Assembly (NCBI RefSeq): GCF_963924675.1
Contig: NC_089223.1
Span: forward strand, 12,970,881-13,034,880
Length of the DNA: 64,000 bases
DNA from: Phocoena phocoena
Lineage: Eukaryota; Chordata; Mammalia; Artiodactyla; Phocoenidae
Direction of reading: 5' to 3'
The position numbers were made by a program, and so were the translations under genes. Shown one piece after another: positions 1 through 31,100 of this stretch. The notes below the pieces were generated by a model that was given only the letters and a program-made list of their open reading frames with translations, did no database searches and was not told the DNA's origin. The stretch's first letter is position 1. Each line of letters begins with the position of its first letter.

Positions 1-396
1 AGATATCCACAATATTTTGTGTTGGAAGTTTTGTATATATTATTAGTGAAATGTTAAGAAACAATTATAGTTTTCTGCTCTCCCCCAATATCAGTTCTAG
101 TCATATTGAGTCAAACTTTTTTGGATCAAATCATTTTTCTCTCTCTCTCTTTTTTTAACCCCCTCTGTGCTTTTAAACAGATTTATGACTGGTCACATTA
201 CCCACAATATATTAAGACACATTTTTCAGCCTCCCTTTGGTAATTTGACAAATTCCTGTCCAGTGAGATGTAAGCAGAAGTATACCACGATTTTGGGAAA
301 GCGTCCTTAAAGGATCTCTTCTTCCTGTTGGTTGAGATGTCAATGGGATGAGGACTCACATGTTGAGGATATTGAAGCAACAGAGTAGAAGAATTC

Positions 397-610
397 TTTT
401 TTTTTTTTTTTTTTTTTTTGCGGTACGTGGGCCTCTCACTGCTGTGGCCTCTCCCGTTGCAGAGCACAGGCTCCGGATGCACAGGCTCGGCCGTGGCTCA
501 CGGGCCCAGCCGCTCCGCGGCATGTGGGATCTTCCCGGACCGGGGCACGAACCCGTGTTCCCTGCATCGGCAGGCGGACTCTCAACCACTGCGCCACCAG
601 GGAAGCCCCC
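397..610 (-). repeat. CHR-2-type SINE
   Basis: Reads as poly(T), then the reverse of the cetacean tRNA-derived SINE, ending in the reversed 'gccaccagggaagcccc' head. Near-intact with CpGs, so relatively young. Confidence 0.9.
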
Positions 611-854
611 TAAAGTACTAGATAGATCTAAATTCTAATCCAGCAGCAGTAATTTGGGTCATCTCTAATGTTGGTTGGTTTGTATGGAAAGGGGGTAAAG
701 AGAGTTGGAAGCCTCACGGAGTTAAGTTGAAACTTTGACTTTAGAAATAACCAAAATGTCAAGTTCATTAAAAGTCTCAATCAAACTGTTGCAGCATCAT
801 GAAGTAAGAGTAAGAGTTGCTTTTTGCACACCCCTTCATTGCCCCTACAAAAAT

Positions 855-966
855 ATCAAACATAAAAATTAGAATACTAAATGAACCCTCATGTACTCAT
901 CACCAGGTTCAGTTATCAGCTTATGTCTGATCTTGTTTCATCTATCCTCTCTGTTCCCCCCTCCCC
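855..966 (-). repeat. L1M-like 3' end remnant
   Basis: The stretch reading 'aaatgaaccctcatgtactc' followed by 'atcttgtttcatctatcc' resembles the antisense of old L1M 3' ends. Family not certain. Confidence 0.4.
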
Positions 967-967
967 A

Positions 968-1061
968 TCTCCCTTTCCCTCTCTCTCTCTCCCCCCTCCC
1001 TCCCCTCCCCCTCCCTCCTTCCCCCTCCCCCTCCCTCCCTCCCTCCCCCTCCCCCCTTCCT
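968..1061. repeat. Homopyrimidine (C/T) low-complexity tract
   Basis: 94 consecutive C or T bases with many CCC-CCCCC runs separated by single T or TT. The minus strand is therefore a G-rich purine run with many G-tracts. Confidence 0.95.
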
Positions 1062-1580
1062 GTAAAATCTTTGGTGAAGAAGCTGGATCATTTGTTCTAT
1101 AGCTTCCCAGTCTGGGCTTTTCTGGTTATGTTTTCTGTGGAATAAGGATTAGAATTAAATGCTCCCATCAGTACTATTACATGGTTGGTGGTATGTTCTT
1201 TCATCAGGAAACGGTAATGTCTGGTTGTTTCTTTTTTTTTTAATGTATGTTTCTCTCTTCTCTAGGTTCTGACATACTGAATTGATCTTCCTTGAGTCAA
1301 AACAGTTCTTTCTGATTTCTGGACATCCTAGATCCTAGATTATATTACTCTCCTTTTGAAAAGTACCCATGAAATTTTGTTTTTTCCCTTATAATACCAG
1401 TTGTTAAGACTTAAAATTGTATGTTGCATGTCTTTCCCAATGACTATAAACCACACGAGGACAAGGGACTATGTCCGTATACCAGGTACTTTCACCAGCC
1501 AGGGTAGTACTTAACTACAAAAGAAAAGAAAAGAAAAAAACCCAACACAATAAATGGCAATTGGTTGCAGAAAAAAGGGT

Positions 1581-1830
1581 TTTTTTTTTTTAAACTTTTA
1601 TTTTATATAGGAGTATAGCCGATTAACAATGTTGTGATAGTTTCATGTGCACAGCAAAGTGACTGAGCCATACATTTACATGCATCCATTCTCCCCCAAA
1701 TTCCACTCCCATCCAGGCTTCCACATAACATTGAGCAGAGTTCCCTGTGCTATACAGTAGGTCCTTGTTGGTTATCCATTTTAAATATAGCAGTGTGTAC
1801 ATATCAATCCTACCCTTCCCTCTGTGTTTT
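1581..1830 (-). repeat. L1 3' end (antisense)
   Basis: Poly(T) followed by 'ggagtatagccgattaacaa' and 'acagtaggtccttgttggtt', the reverse of the artiodactyl/cetacean L1 3' end also seen on the plus strand elsewhere in the window. Confidence 0.8.
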
Positions 1831-3618
1831 TTAACTTTTAAGGGTTTTTTTTGTTTTGTTTTGGGAAGTACTAGTTTTAGTGAAAAGAGAAAAGCATAGA
1901 CTTTGGAATTTTTTATCCTGCTTTGTGACCTTGGAAATTGAATCTTAGTTTATTCATCCAGAACTGGTGGACTGATCTTGCAGTTGTGAGGACTGCATGA
2001 GTTAGTGAATAAAAGACACCTAGTAGTTTCTGGCACATACAAAGCACACAGTATATTGTTCCTTCTTTTTTTTTTTCCTGGTTATTCTCGTTTGTTCTTT
2101 CACACACAGCATATCGCAAACACGCTACCCCACAATAGGCATGAGATTGGTTTTTTGGCCTATAATTTTGGGGTTCCATTTAAAAATAAAAATATTTTAA
2201 TTAAAAGTTCTAGTAGAACCTCATTAAAATCTTCAAGGCACTGATTCTTACATATCCTGTTCTTTATGTTTAAATCTTTTTCCCTGGAAAGTACAGAGTG
2301 GGAGATTACATTGTGATTATGAATGTTGTCCTTGTGAAAATATAAAGTAGTGTACAAATAACTTTTTATTTCACGATGCCATTTTGTGGCATGCTAAGTT
2401 TTTGGTTTGTTTTGTTTTTTATTCCTGCAGTACAGTAATAACATGGCTTTGGAATAGATGAGTTCAAGTTTCATTTCTACCAACCTACTCTAGGTTAGAT
2501 GTGAAAAATACATGTTAGTATAAACTGCATTTTTTATGAAATTTTCTTAGTATATCCTCTAAGTATTGAATTTCTGTTGCTTGAGCTTCTCTGTGAACTT
2601 AGAAATACAGTGTTCATGGGGATTATTTAGAGCTGTTAATGAGATTCTTGTCATAACTTGAAAGAATATGCTAAATATGATACTATGAATCAAAACCATG
2701 TGTGGCTTTATTCTAACAGATGGTTTTAGTTTCCTTTGTTCTGGATTATGGTATTTTTCTTTTTGCCCAACAAACAGCTTTCACATAGCTACTGGGCTTT
2801 TTTCTAATCCTTTACACTAAAAATATTTTTTTGTACAGTTCCTCAGGATATATTTTTTCAGCTATCTATTTGGGAAAATTCTAATTCTGTTACAGCTTTT
2901 ACCTTGTAAAGTATTCAGTGTCTCCTTTAGAAAAATAAATACAAATACATTTTGAAAGAAATTCTGAGTTTTCATACAAACCCATTTATACAAGTCTTGT
3001 ATTGAAATTGATACTATTCTTAACTTTTATCAAATTATTGAATTGGTCACGGTATACTTTTGACTCACATAATATCTTTCCAAGTAGTAGTTGTCTCAGT
3101 TTAGAGAAAAATATCAAGTGACAAATAATTATTGGAGTTTTGAAAGCTTGAGGGGTTGTACTGTGATGATAGGGCAAAGTATGTTTCAGGAAAATTAATC
3201 TTATATTCATAGGAAGTGACAAAAATGGAGGCAAGAGATCTAGTATGCAGTTTTTATATTTGGCACTATTACCTTTGGTAATAGTCATAAATCCAAGGTT
3301 TTGAAGACAAAACGTGATAGGAGACATTAACAATTACTTCAGAGTTTCTCCCATAAGAGAACAGCTACCAGGGTCAAGGTAGCAAGCTTGGGATGGTGCG
3401 TTCTGAGGGAAAAGGTATGTTTTATTTCAACATGATGAGTTTGAGGTGACAGTGGGATTTATCAAAGTGAAACGTGAGAATGCAAATGCAGGTTCTCTTC
3501 ACATTTGATTAAGGTCATTAGTAAAAGTTTAACAAACTTTTTTCCCTCACAGAGAAAGAAATTGGCTCCCTATTTACTAGATCTGAACTGTTAAATTGTT
3601 TTTCTTTTCATGCCCTAG

Positions 3619-22137
<18,519 letters not shown>

Positions 22138-23415
22138 AATAAGAATTGTTAATTCCTAACTGATGATGAAATATCAACTTGGTGCACTCAAGGACATTTA
22201 CATTATGATGACCATGGGGTTTATGAACATTTATAACTTTTTATAATTTCCATATTACATTTCTCATAGTATGGACAACTTTTTTGCCACTAACTGAATT
22301 CTCCAGATGCTCACATGTGAAATTTCAAAAAAAAAGCCACAGATACGTAGTCTTGAAGATGTTAAATAATCATTTTACAAAACAGTTTTCTGAATGGGGA
22401 TTAGTTGGTGATTGTTTGTAACAAATACGCTAATGCTTTAGAAATGTCAGTATTTTTGTAATTATTTCTACCTCCAAATATATATATATATTGTCTTTCA
22501 CTGGATAATATGTGTAGATTTTTACATGTGCCTTATTTGACAATGCTTATGTCTTGTTTTTGCTCGTCTCATTTGAAGTTGTTTTTATTATGTTAAAGAA
22601 TGCAGCTGTATAGATTATATAGCTTTCATTTTATTGCTATTTGAGACAGATGTTCACCACTGTCAACAAGAACTCAACATGAATTTAAAGGTGGCATTCC
22701 ATATACTAACACCCCCAGGTCCTCCCAAGTACTTCTGTTAAAACAAATTTGTTTGGCTAGGCACTAAGTTGTTTTCCAGTGAATAGTAACTAAAGAAGCC
22801 CTTATCTTGCTCCATGGATTAATTCCTTCTGTTCATTTCCCAACTGCACTAACTGTGCTGTTACTCTGCCTATTCTTGTGCATGTTTTCATTGATTTCCC
22901 TCTCCTGGCTTTTGCTTCTCTTGAAACTGTTGCCCAGTCATTCTCCAGTTCTCTTTACTCTCTAAATAGTAGTTTATTCCTGCCACATCTCCACACATCA
23001 GCAAAAATATTGGTGACATTTTTCTAGCCTGGCAGAACAGATTAACAGGCTATTTCACTTCAAAGCAGACTGAATGTGACTTCATTTCAAGGCAGCATTA
23101 GGTACTGCATGGAAATAGGTCATTAAATTCTTATCAAAATATAACTTAGCAGTTTGCAGAATTTCCAGTATGGGACCTCCTAAAGAGAGCCATTGTTCAA
23201 TTCCAAATCAGTATGGGTGACAAAGTGAAATTTAGAAGAGGTAAAGTTGTCTACTTGATATTTAACTCTTTATTAAGTCTTTCTTTAAATTTTTGCCTGT
23301 CAGTCTATATTGCTGTTTTATTATACATCAGTTTCTTTGTATAACTTGTGAGTTTCATGTGTTTTGTTTTATTATGTAAATATTATTATAAATAAACTTA
23401 TTTATAAATCAAAGA
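22138..23415 (+). other. SMARCAD1: SMARCAD1 3' UTR (end estimated)
   Basis: Follows the stop codon without another ORF. AT-rich, with a TA run near 22480. The end is inferred from the AATAAA at 23391. The UTR holds no recognisable SINE or L1, unlike the flanking DNA, which fits constraint on the mature transcript. Confidence 0.75.
23391..23396 (+). terminator. Likely SMARCAD1 polyadenylation signal AATAAA
   Basis: Canonical AATAAA about 1.25 kb after the stop, followed by a T-rich and GT-containing stretch. A second AATAAA at 23840-23845 could serve as a distal site. Confidence 0.65.
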
Positions 23416-23839
23416 TTTGTTAATTTTTGGAGATTATACTTTCAAGACCTCCTGACTTCCTAAATTTTTAAGGTAATATAATCCTCGACTTAGAAGGCTA
23501 ATGAAGCTCTTACATTGATTCTTCAGATACTGTGGACTCTGAAAGCTGATGAGTCAGTAGACTTAGCCAATCTTGCAAGTGTATTGAATATACTCAACAC
23601 ATTTTAGTGTAATGGGCTGAAGGGACCTGCAAATAGTATTAATACCTCCTTCTGCATCACAGTACCCAAATGGCTTAGTGAAATGTTGAGAATATTCTAA
23701 AAATCGCATAATGGATTTCTCATAACTTTCCTGTACTAATGTGTCTTCAATGTCTTTTGTTGTTGTTGTTAAATCCATATTTTTATTTTAATGAATGTAG
23801 TTGGGTTCTCCCTGTAATGCCATATTATGTTTTTGGCAT

Positions 23840-23845
23840 AATAAA
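23840..23845 (+). terminator. Possible distal polyadenylation signal AATAAA
   Basis: AATAAA 450 bases beyond the first signal, followed by TG-containing sequence just before a SINE. Could extend the SMARCAD1 3' UTR; no further evidence in the sequence. Confidence 0.3.
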
Positions 23846-23933
23846 AATATTTGTGATCATAAGTTGTATTTTCGCACCCTTAGTAGTTTCTAAACTTTCA
23901 TCCCTTTACCCTTAAAAATGCATAATACGGAAG

Positions 23934-24262
23934 GACTTCCCCGGTGGTACAGTGGTTAAGAATCCACCTGCCAATGCAGGGGACATGGGTTCGAGCCCTG
24001 GTCCAGGAAGATCATACATGCCGCGGAGCAACTAAGCCTGTGCACCACAACTACTGAGCCTGCGTGCCACAACTACTGAAGCCCATGCACTCTAGGGCCC
24101 ACGTGCTGCAACTACTGAAGCCCAGGTGCCTAGAGCCCGTGCTCCACAACAGGAGAAGCCATGGCAATGAGAAGCCCACGCACCACAATGAAGAGTAGCC
24201 CCAGCTCAGCACAACTAGAGAAAGCCCACGCACAGCAACAAAGACCCAAAAAGAAAAAAACA
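23934..24262 (+). repeat. CHR-2 SINE, long form
   Basis: Head 'ggacttccccggtggtacag' with several repeated 'cacaactactga' units in the body and a short A-rich tail. About 500 bases past the SMARCAD1 poly(A) signal. Confidence 0.9.
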
Positions 24263-26044
24263 TAATATTGAGCACAAAAGAGATGCTATTGTGTGCTTAA
24301 TATCGTCTTTCTCAGTAAACTGGTACTTATTACTTTGGGTGTATTCTCATTAGTCCCTTTATTGGACTGATGTCAGTAAATATCATAATCCATTGTCAGT
24401 AAAGAGCCTGTGAAGCCGCAGTTGTTGGAGTAGTATCTTGGCCGACTGAAGCAACTTATGTTTTTGTTGATACAGGTCACACACAGATAGAAGACGTATG
24501 TGTTTTCATAACTGCATTTCTCACCCCATAGACTTGTAACTTTATACCAATAGATAAGCTATGTTGAAACATTAATATTGCTCCTAGTTATTGCTGTTAT
24601 TGTATAGTGGTTAGATAGGAGCATCAGGAGACTTGGTGTCCATTTGTGTGACCTTAAGCAAGAGACTTAAATGGTCCATAAAATTAAGGAATTGATTGTT
24701 TTAACTTCCCAAAAGGTATGGTTATTTTTCTGATTATAATATGCAGTTCCATTTCTGCTCTGATTAATTCATGTTCTCTCACACTTGCTTACTTGCTCAG
24801 TGAGGAGATGTTTAATTTAGATATAGGATGGGGTAATGGAATGTGTTGTCCTTTCAGTGAACAAAAGATGACCTAAAGGTTATGATGATGCTATGATTGA
24901 AATATTTCCTTATAAAACCTGCTGTGGTTGCATTTTCTATTGGAATTATAATTATATGTAAACAAGTGGGGCTGATTATCTTAGAGTTTTCATAATTTAG
25001 ATAAACATTGTATCAGTTTTACTAAATTCTGTTTTCAGTAAAGTTTGTCAGAATGTAATTATGTGGAGGAAAATGAACGTGCATAAGAGGGAAGAAAAGT
25101 TTCTACCTTCATTAGAGTATTATTTGAATTTCTTCTGTGAAAGGTAAGTTTTTTCTCTAGACTGCCTTGATGACATGATTCAGTGCTTTGCAAATGAGAG
25201 TCGTTTATAACCTACTGTCATTTCTTAACAGCCACTGACAACGGTAAGAAGATGTAATCCAAAGAAGCAAGGTACTTGGGAAATACACTTTGTTTTTCTG
25301 TGTAATCCTTAATAATGTGTACAGTATTTAACTTCCTTTTCCTGAATTTCATAGAGCATTGTTGGGAGGAAAGAAGCACCTTCAACAAGGTCACACTTAG
25401 ATGGACTTGACTTTTCTTTCTTCCTCCCCACAACCTCTCCCCACTTTTTGCTTCTCAACTACATTCTCCTTCCTCTGCCCTGCAGTTCACGGATAAGGCC
25501 ATCTATTTTGTTAATGTGTTTCCTGATACAACATGGCATACTAAGATTAGACTATTCAATATTAATAATATTAACAGGTAAATTGAACTAAAATGTGATG
25601 TTCCAATATAGTTATGGTTTAAAATAGGTTGGGATAATCTAAATATATAGTTATTTGGAAGATTTCTATATAAATGGTTTGTTTATATGGGCAGTTCTTG
25701 CACAGTAGTGTGGGACTGTAGAAATTATTCAAGTTGAAAGTGTGTAATCACTGGGGAAAATGATTCTTCCATGACCTTTAAGAATTTTGTCAGCACATTA
25801 TAAATGTGTAAGTGAACAAAATAGTAAAACTAATATTCAGTACACTGTAAAATATTAGAAACACTGAGGAAGTATTATTTTTGTAAAAAAATTTATCAGA
25901 GTAGTTTCAACAGTACCTTCTTATAAAACTTGCAAGCACACGTTTTTTTTTTTTTTTTTTTTGTCTCTTGGTAAATAGTCATAATCCTAAATTTGGATCA
26001 GCTTCCAACATTTTATTGCTCTTTCAATGTCATGAAATATCCCT
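24263..26044. other. Intergenic region between SMARCAD1 and HPGDS
   Basis: AT-rich, with no ORF or repeat confidently recognised. A faint MIR-like stretch lies around 24600-24690, and a T-run at 25945. Confidence 0.5.
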
Positions 26045-27117
26045 GTTCTTTTTTCTTTTTAAATAGACTTTATTTTTTCGAGGGGTTTTAGGTTCATAGC
26101 GAATTCAGCAGGAAGTACAGAGAGGTCCCGTGTACCCCTGCTCCCACACAGACACACCTTCCCAACTATCGGCATCCTGCACCAGAATGGGACATTCGTT
26201 ACAATCAGTGAAAATGCGTTGACACGTCATAATCACCCAAAGTCCATAGATTACAGTAGGCTCCACTCTTGGTGGTGTACATTCTATGGGTTTGACAAAT
26301 GAATCCATTATTGTATCATACAGAATAGTTTTACTGCCCTAAAAATCCATTTAAGTTTCCTCCGTATCCTTTCATGGCTTGATAGATCATTTCTTTTTAA
26401 CACTGAATAATGGTCTCTTGTTTGCATGTACCCCAACTTACGTATCCACTAACCTACTAAAGGATATTTTGGTTGCTTCTAGTTGTTGATACAGCTGCCA
26501 CAAACATTCATGTGCTGGTTTTCATGTGGACCTGTTTTCAACTCCTTTGGGCAAATACCAAAGAGTGTGATTACTGGATCATATGGTAAGAGCATTTCAG
26601 TTTTGTAAGAAACTGCCAAACTCTCTTCCAAGGTGTATGTGCTGTTTCGCATGCCTATCAGCAATGAAGAAAAGTTCCTGGGGCCCCATCAGAATGGGAC
26701 ATTTGGGTGGTGTCAGTATTTTGAATTTTTGCCCTTCTCATAGGTAATGGTATCTCCTTGTTCCTATTTGCAATTCCCTAGTGACATATGATGTTGAACA
26801 TCTTTTCATATGCTTATTTGCCATCTGTATATCTTTGATGAGGTGTCTGTCCAGGTCTTTTATCCATTTTGTAATCAAGTTTATTTTATTGTTGACTTTT
26901 AAGAGTTCTTTGTGTATTTTGGATAAAGTCCTTTTGCAAATGTTTTCTTCCTGTCTGTGGCTTGTCTTCTCATTTTTTTTTTTTGTATTGAAGTATAGTT
27001 GATGGACAATATCATATATGTTACAGGTGTACAGTATAGTGATTCACAATTTTTAGTTTTTTTATTCATTTTTACTGGAGTATAGTCGCTTTACATTGTC
27101 TTCTCATTCTTTTGATC
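26045..27117 (-). repeat. L1M 3' region, interrupted
   Basis: Starts at 'actttattttttcgaggggt' and runs through 'agaatgggacattcgttaca' , 'attctatgggtttgacaaat' and 'ctggatcatatggtaagagc' to 'gtctgtggcttgtcttctca', the antisense of an L1M 3' region. It is split by a younger L1 fragment at 26975-27095. Confidence 0.75.
26975..27095 (-). repeat. Short 5'-truncated L1 inserted in the older L1M
   Basis: Poly(T) then 'gtattgaagtatagttgatg' to 'ggagtatagtcgctttaca'. It is flanked by a perfect 13-base TSD, ttgtcttctcatt, at 26962-26974 and 27096-27108. Confidence 0.8.
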
Positions 27118-27124
27118 TCAATTC

Positions 27125-27722
27125 TTCTAACGTGAAGGGTTTTTTGCCAGTCTCACCTCCTCTGGGATATCTTCATCTTCTCATTTATGTCAATAAGTTG
27201 GCCTTCACCAGGTTCTTCTGGCTGCATATCTAGAGTCTCTTGAACTGCAACAGCATCAACATTTTCACAGCCAGCTCTTTCCATTTATGTTCAATTTGAA
27301 TTTCCACCATTTTCACTTTTCATTTCTTTATTGCACTTTAATCTTTGTTGGTGAGTTCCCTTTTTCAAATACCCATTTTTGTAAAATCTCAAGTGGGTTT
27401 ATCACTGAGAAACAACACTTTGCTGTCTGTGCACGCATGACAGATGTGCAGTGACCAATCACTAACAGATTTTGAAAGAAGTGGCATGATTGCTCATATA
27501 TCTATCTGTTATTTACATAGTGATTTGTGGACTGAAGAGCTAGCAGCAAAGTTTATACTTTATGCAGTTACTCAGTTAATATAGCGTGGAAACTGAAGTC
27601 CAAACCTTTTCAGGGTTTGTTTGGTTTTTTTTTTTGGAAAATGTGATATGTAACTAAACCATTGTGACTGAAATTCATGCATGTCAGAACTAGTGCAAAG
27701 CGAAGCCTGCCTGTATTGGAAA
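27125..27722 (-). mobile_element. Possible Tigger-like DNA transposon remnant
   Basis: On the minus strand it starts with TA-CAGGCAGGCTTCGCTTTGCA near 27722 and runs to about 27125. There an acidic coding remnant (EDEDIPEEVRLAKN, after a frameshift) recalls the C-terminus of pogo/Tigger transposases. Family assignment is tentative; the other terminal repeat was not found. Confidence 0.4.
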
Positions 27723-27969
27723 CTATTTTTCTTCAGTTATAAATAATGTGAAGCTATTCTGAATAAAAAGGATACTGGAAACAAAACCCTTTTCTCCCCC
27801 ACCCTTTTTTCCCTTTTTTTTTTTTTGATAAGCAGAATATGGCAGAAGTGAAAGTCTTGATGGAGCTGGGGAGGGGAGTGTGCAGGTTATGCAGCATGCT
27901 GAGGTAGCTTCGTATCTGATGAGAGTGATGCTGTGAAGAATAACGAAGTTGGGAGGCAGCAGGCATCAC
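27327..27969 (-). other. HPGDS: Probable HPGDS 3' UTR (end uncertain)
   Basis: Continues from the stop into an A-rich run and then a degenerate DNA-transposon remnant. The first AATAAA on this strand lies at 27332-27327, and an AUUAAA-like signal sits just upstream of it. If either is used, the 3' UTR is about 640 nt and its end comes from the transposon. Confidence 0.4.
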
Positions 27970-28134
27970 CTAGAGTTTGGTTTGGGGCCTCCTCATTATC
28001 CAGTTGGCTATGGCAGGAATGCTTTGGACTTTCTTACGTAATGTCACCAGCCTGGGATGGTTGTCCAACAAATCAGGTTTAAAGACCAAAAGTGTGGTAC
28101 TGCAAATTTCCCAGTAGAAATCTGCCCAAGTTAC
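27970..28134 (-). CDS. HPGDS: HPGDS exon 6 (residues 146-199 and stop)
   Basis: Encodes [40 protein letters not shown] and [14 protein letters not shown] then TAG (27972-27970). Y152 and C156 line the PGH2 pocket, and the terminal KL belongs to it as well. Acceptor aactag. Confidence 0.97.
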   Translation of the reverse strand, partial: VTWADFYWEICSTTLLVFKPDLLDNHPRLVTLRKKVQSIPAIANWIMRRPQTKL

Positions 28135-31100
28135 CTAGTTTAAAGGAAACAAATTTTCATTAGAACATAAAAGGCCTAACTTCTTAATCTAAAAATAGTT
28201 TATTTTTAATTCAAAATAATGTTATTACAAAAGCAGAATGCGTGTATTATAGAAAATTATAGATAACACCATACTCCCAACACACAGAGGTTACTCACAT
28301 TAACACCTCTGTATATGGTATTTTTTTTATGCATGTGTGTGTATTTTTACTAAAATGAGATCTTACAGTACATGCTCTTTTGTAACTTGATTCAATCTCC
28401 ATCTCCCTGTGACAATACATTTTCATCTCATTTAACACACCATCATTACTTTTCCATCTGTTCCAAAAATGTCCTTTATAGGATAAAGCAGGATCCATTG
28501 CAGGACCATGCATTTCATCTGGTTATGTCCTTTAACTCTCAATTCACAACAGTACCCTTTTTTTTCCCATGTCACTGAATTATTGAAGATTCCACACTAG
28601 TCCTGCAGAATGTCCTGTCTTCAGGATCTTTATGATTATTTCATCGGTTCCTTTATATGGCAGAGTAAAAAGGAAGAGAGTGCAAGTTATCTTTAGAGAG
28701 TTCATAGTTTCAAGTTACATATTTTTGGCTAGCATACATTATATTGAATCACATCAGAAGACATGTCTGACCATTAGTGTAACCCTAAGATTGGCCACTG
28801 GACAGTATTAGGATGATGGCAGCATAGGCCTACTCTTGTATACCTGTTTTTTTTTTTAATTTGTACACTTGTTTTGTTCTTTTATGACTAGATACTAATC
28901 TGGATGACATTACTTTGCCTCCATATAAATCAAAGAATGAAGTTTAAATATGGATTATTCTTAGTTTTCCTTTTGTTTGGAATTTAGTAATGCTGATTTC
29001 TAGTGTTTTATGAACTTGCTTACTAAACACCTGTCAACTAGGAGAGTCTACTGGTTAGAGGATTCAGAGTTCAGTCAACAAATATTTATGGAGTACCTAC
29101 TATGTGCCCTGTACAGGTCAAGCTCCTGGGATTGACTAGAGAGCAAGATGTGATGCAAGCCCCTTCTCTGGTGCAGCTTTTACTTCAGAAGCAGGAAGAC
29201 AAACGTCAAGTGTGGTACAGGGGATCGGCCAAGATGGCGGAGTAGAAAGGCCCTGAGCTCACCTCCTCTTACAGGCACACCAAAGTCACAAGTGTCTGCA
29301 GAACAGCCATCGATGAAGTAGACCAGAATCTACCAGAAAAGATCTTCTACAGCTAAAGACATAAAGAAGGAACCACACGAGATGGGTAGGTGGAGCTGAC
29401 GCACAATATAATCCAGTCCCTTACCCCCAGGTGGGCAATCCACAAACAAGAATACTTATACTGCAGAGGTTCTCCCATAGGAGTAAGAGTTCTAAGCCCC
29501 ATGTCAGGCCCCCCAGCCCAGGGGTCCTGCACCAGGAAGACAAACCCCCAGAGCATTTGGCTTTGAAGACCAGAAGGACTTAATTTTGGGAGTTCCAAAG
29601 AACTAGGGGAAATAGAAACTTCACACTTAAAGGGTGCCCATAAAATCTCACACCGGGACCCAGGGCAAAAGCAGCAATTTAATAGGGGCCTGACCTACTT
29701 GCTGGTCTTGGAGAGTCAAGGAGGCAGCTGCAGCTCAAACTAGAGACATAGAAACTGGCAGCAGCCATATTTGGCAGCTTTCTACCATGTAGGCACCATT
29801 GTAGGATCCTCCCTCCAGCTCATGAGTGCCGAGACCTGGCCCTATCCAACAGCCTGTAGGCAACAGTGCTGGGGAGCTTCAAACCAAAGAACTAACTGGG
29901 GGTGGGGGAGGACACAGCCCCACACATCAACAGACAGGCTACCTAAAGACTTCTGGAGCCCAGAGCCACTCGAGACATGCCTCTAGACCTGGCCCTTCCC
30001 ACTAGAGGGTCAAGACCCAGCTCCAGCCACCAATAGGCAGGTGCTGGCCTTGCGCTCAGGAAGCCTGCATTAGCCTCTAGACCAGACTCATCCAACCAGC
30101 GGGCAGACACCAGATGCAAGAAAACCACAATTCCACAGCTTCTGGACCCAGCCTGCCCACAGCAGGCCAGACCCTGCCCTGGGACCAGCTGGGCCCTGGC
30201 TCTGCCCACTGGCAGGCCAACACAAGCTGTGGGACACCCCAGACCCCAGACCCAACTGTATCAGGAACTGCCTCCCCCCCCTCCACAGCAATCTGACACC
30301 AGCTCTAGGATCCCTGGGCCCTGCAGCAAGATTCCCACATTCCAGGACCAGTTGTGACTGCCAATAGTCCAGCACTAACCCCTGGACCTAGCTTCACCCA
30401 CCAGTGGACAGGAACAGCCACGGAGTCTTCTGGATCCCGGCTCCATCCACCAGTGAGCCAGCACTAGCCCCAGGACCCCCTGGGGTTCTGAAATCAGCCC
30501 TCTTGTGGCCAGGCCCCACTAACCAGCAACCAATAAGACTGGCAAGGCCTGGCAACCAATAAGACTAGGGACAAACTAAGCCTACCAGACCACCCACATA
30601 GCCTGCTGACCACAATAGAAAGACCCTCACAGCCCTCCTGGGGAAACACCAGAGCATATAGCTTGGGTGACAAAAGTGGAGTGCCCTGCTGGGACACATA
30701 AGACGTCTCCTACAGAAGGCCACTTCTCCAAGTTTGGGAAATGTAACCTACCAGATACATAAAAATACAAATAGCAACTTAGACAAAATAAGGCAGCAGA
30801 GGAACATGCTCCAGACAAAGGAACAAGATAAAACCCTAGAAGAACTAAATGAATGGAGATAAGCAACCTACCCAAGAAAGAGTTCAGAGTAATGATCATA
30901 AAGAAGATCAATGAACTCAGAATTGATGCACAGGGAAGTTAGAAGTTTTTAACAAAGAGTTTGAATATAAAGAACAGCCAAACAGAGATGAAGAATACAG
31001 TAACTAAAATGAATACACTAGAAGGAATAAACAGTAGACTAAATGATACAGAGGAATGGATCAATGAGGTGGAAGACTGAATAGTAGAAATCACTGATGC

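Larger units (their letters stand above)
1..3618. other. SMARCAD1 intron, mostly repeats
   Basis: Sequence upstream of the first recognised exon. Holds a SINE, a homopyrimidine tract, an old L1-like fragment around 855-1200 and an L1 3' end. I recognised no further SMARCAD1 exon. From about 1850 to 3600 it is AT-rich without features. Confidence 0.6.

Noticed and set aside
30088..30375. Several 60-95 residue open frames in a GC-rich block, both strands
   Set aside because: They lie in the L1 5' UTR, whose GC-rich low-stop composition explains them. No conserved domain seen.
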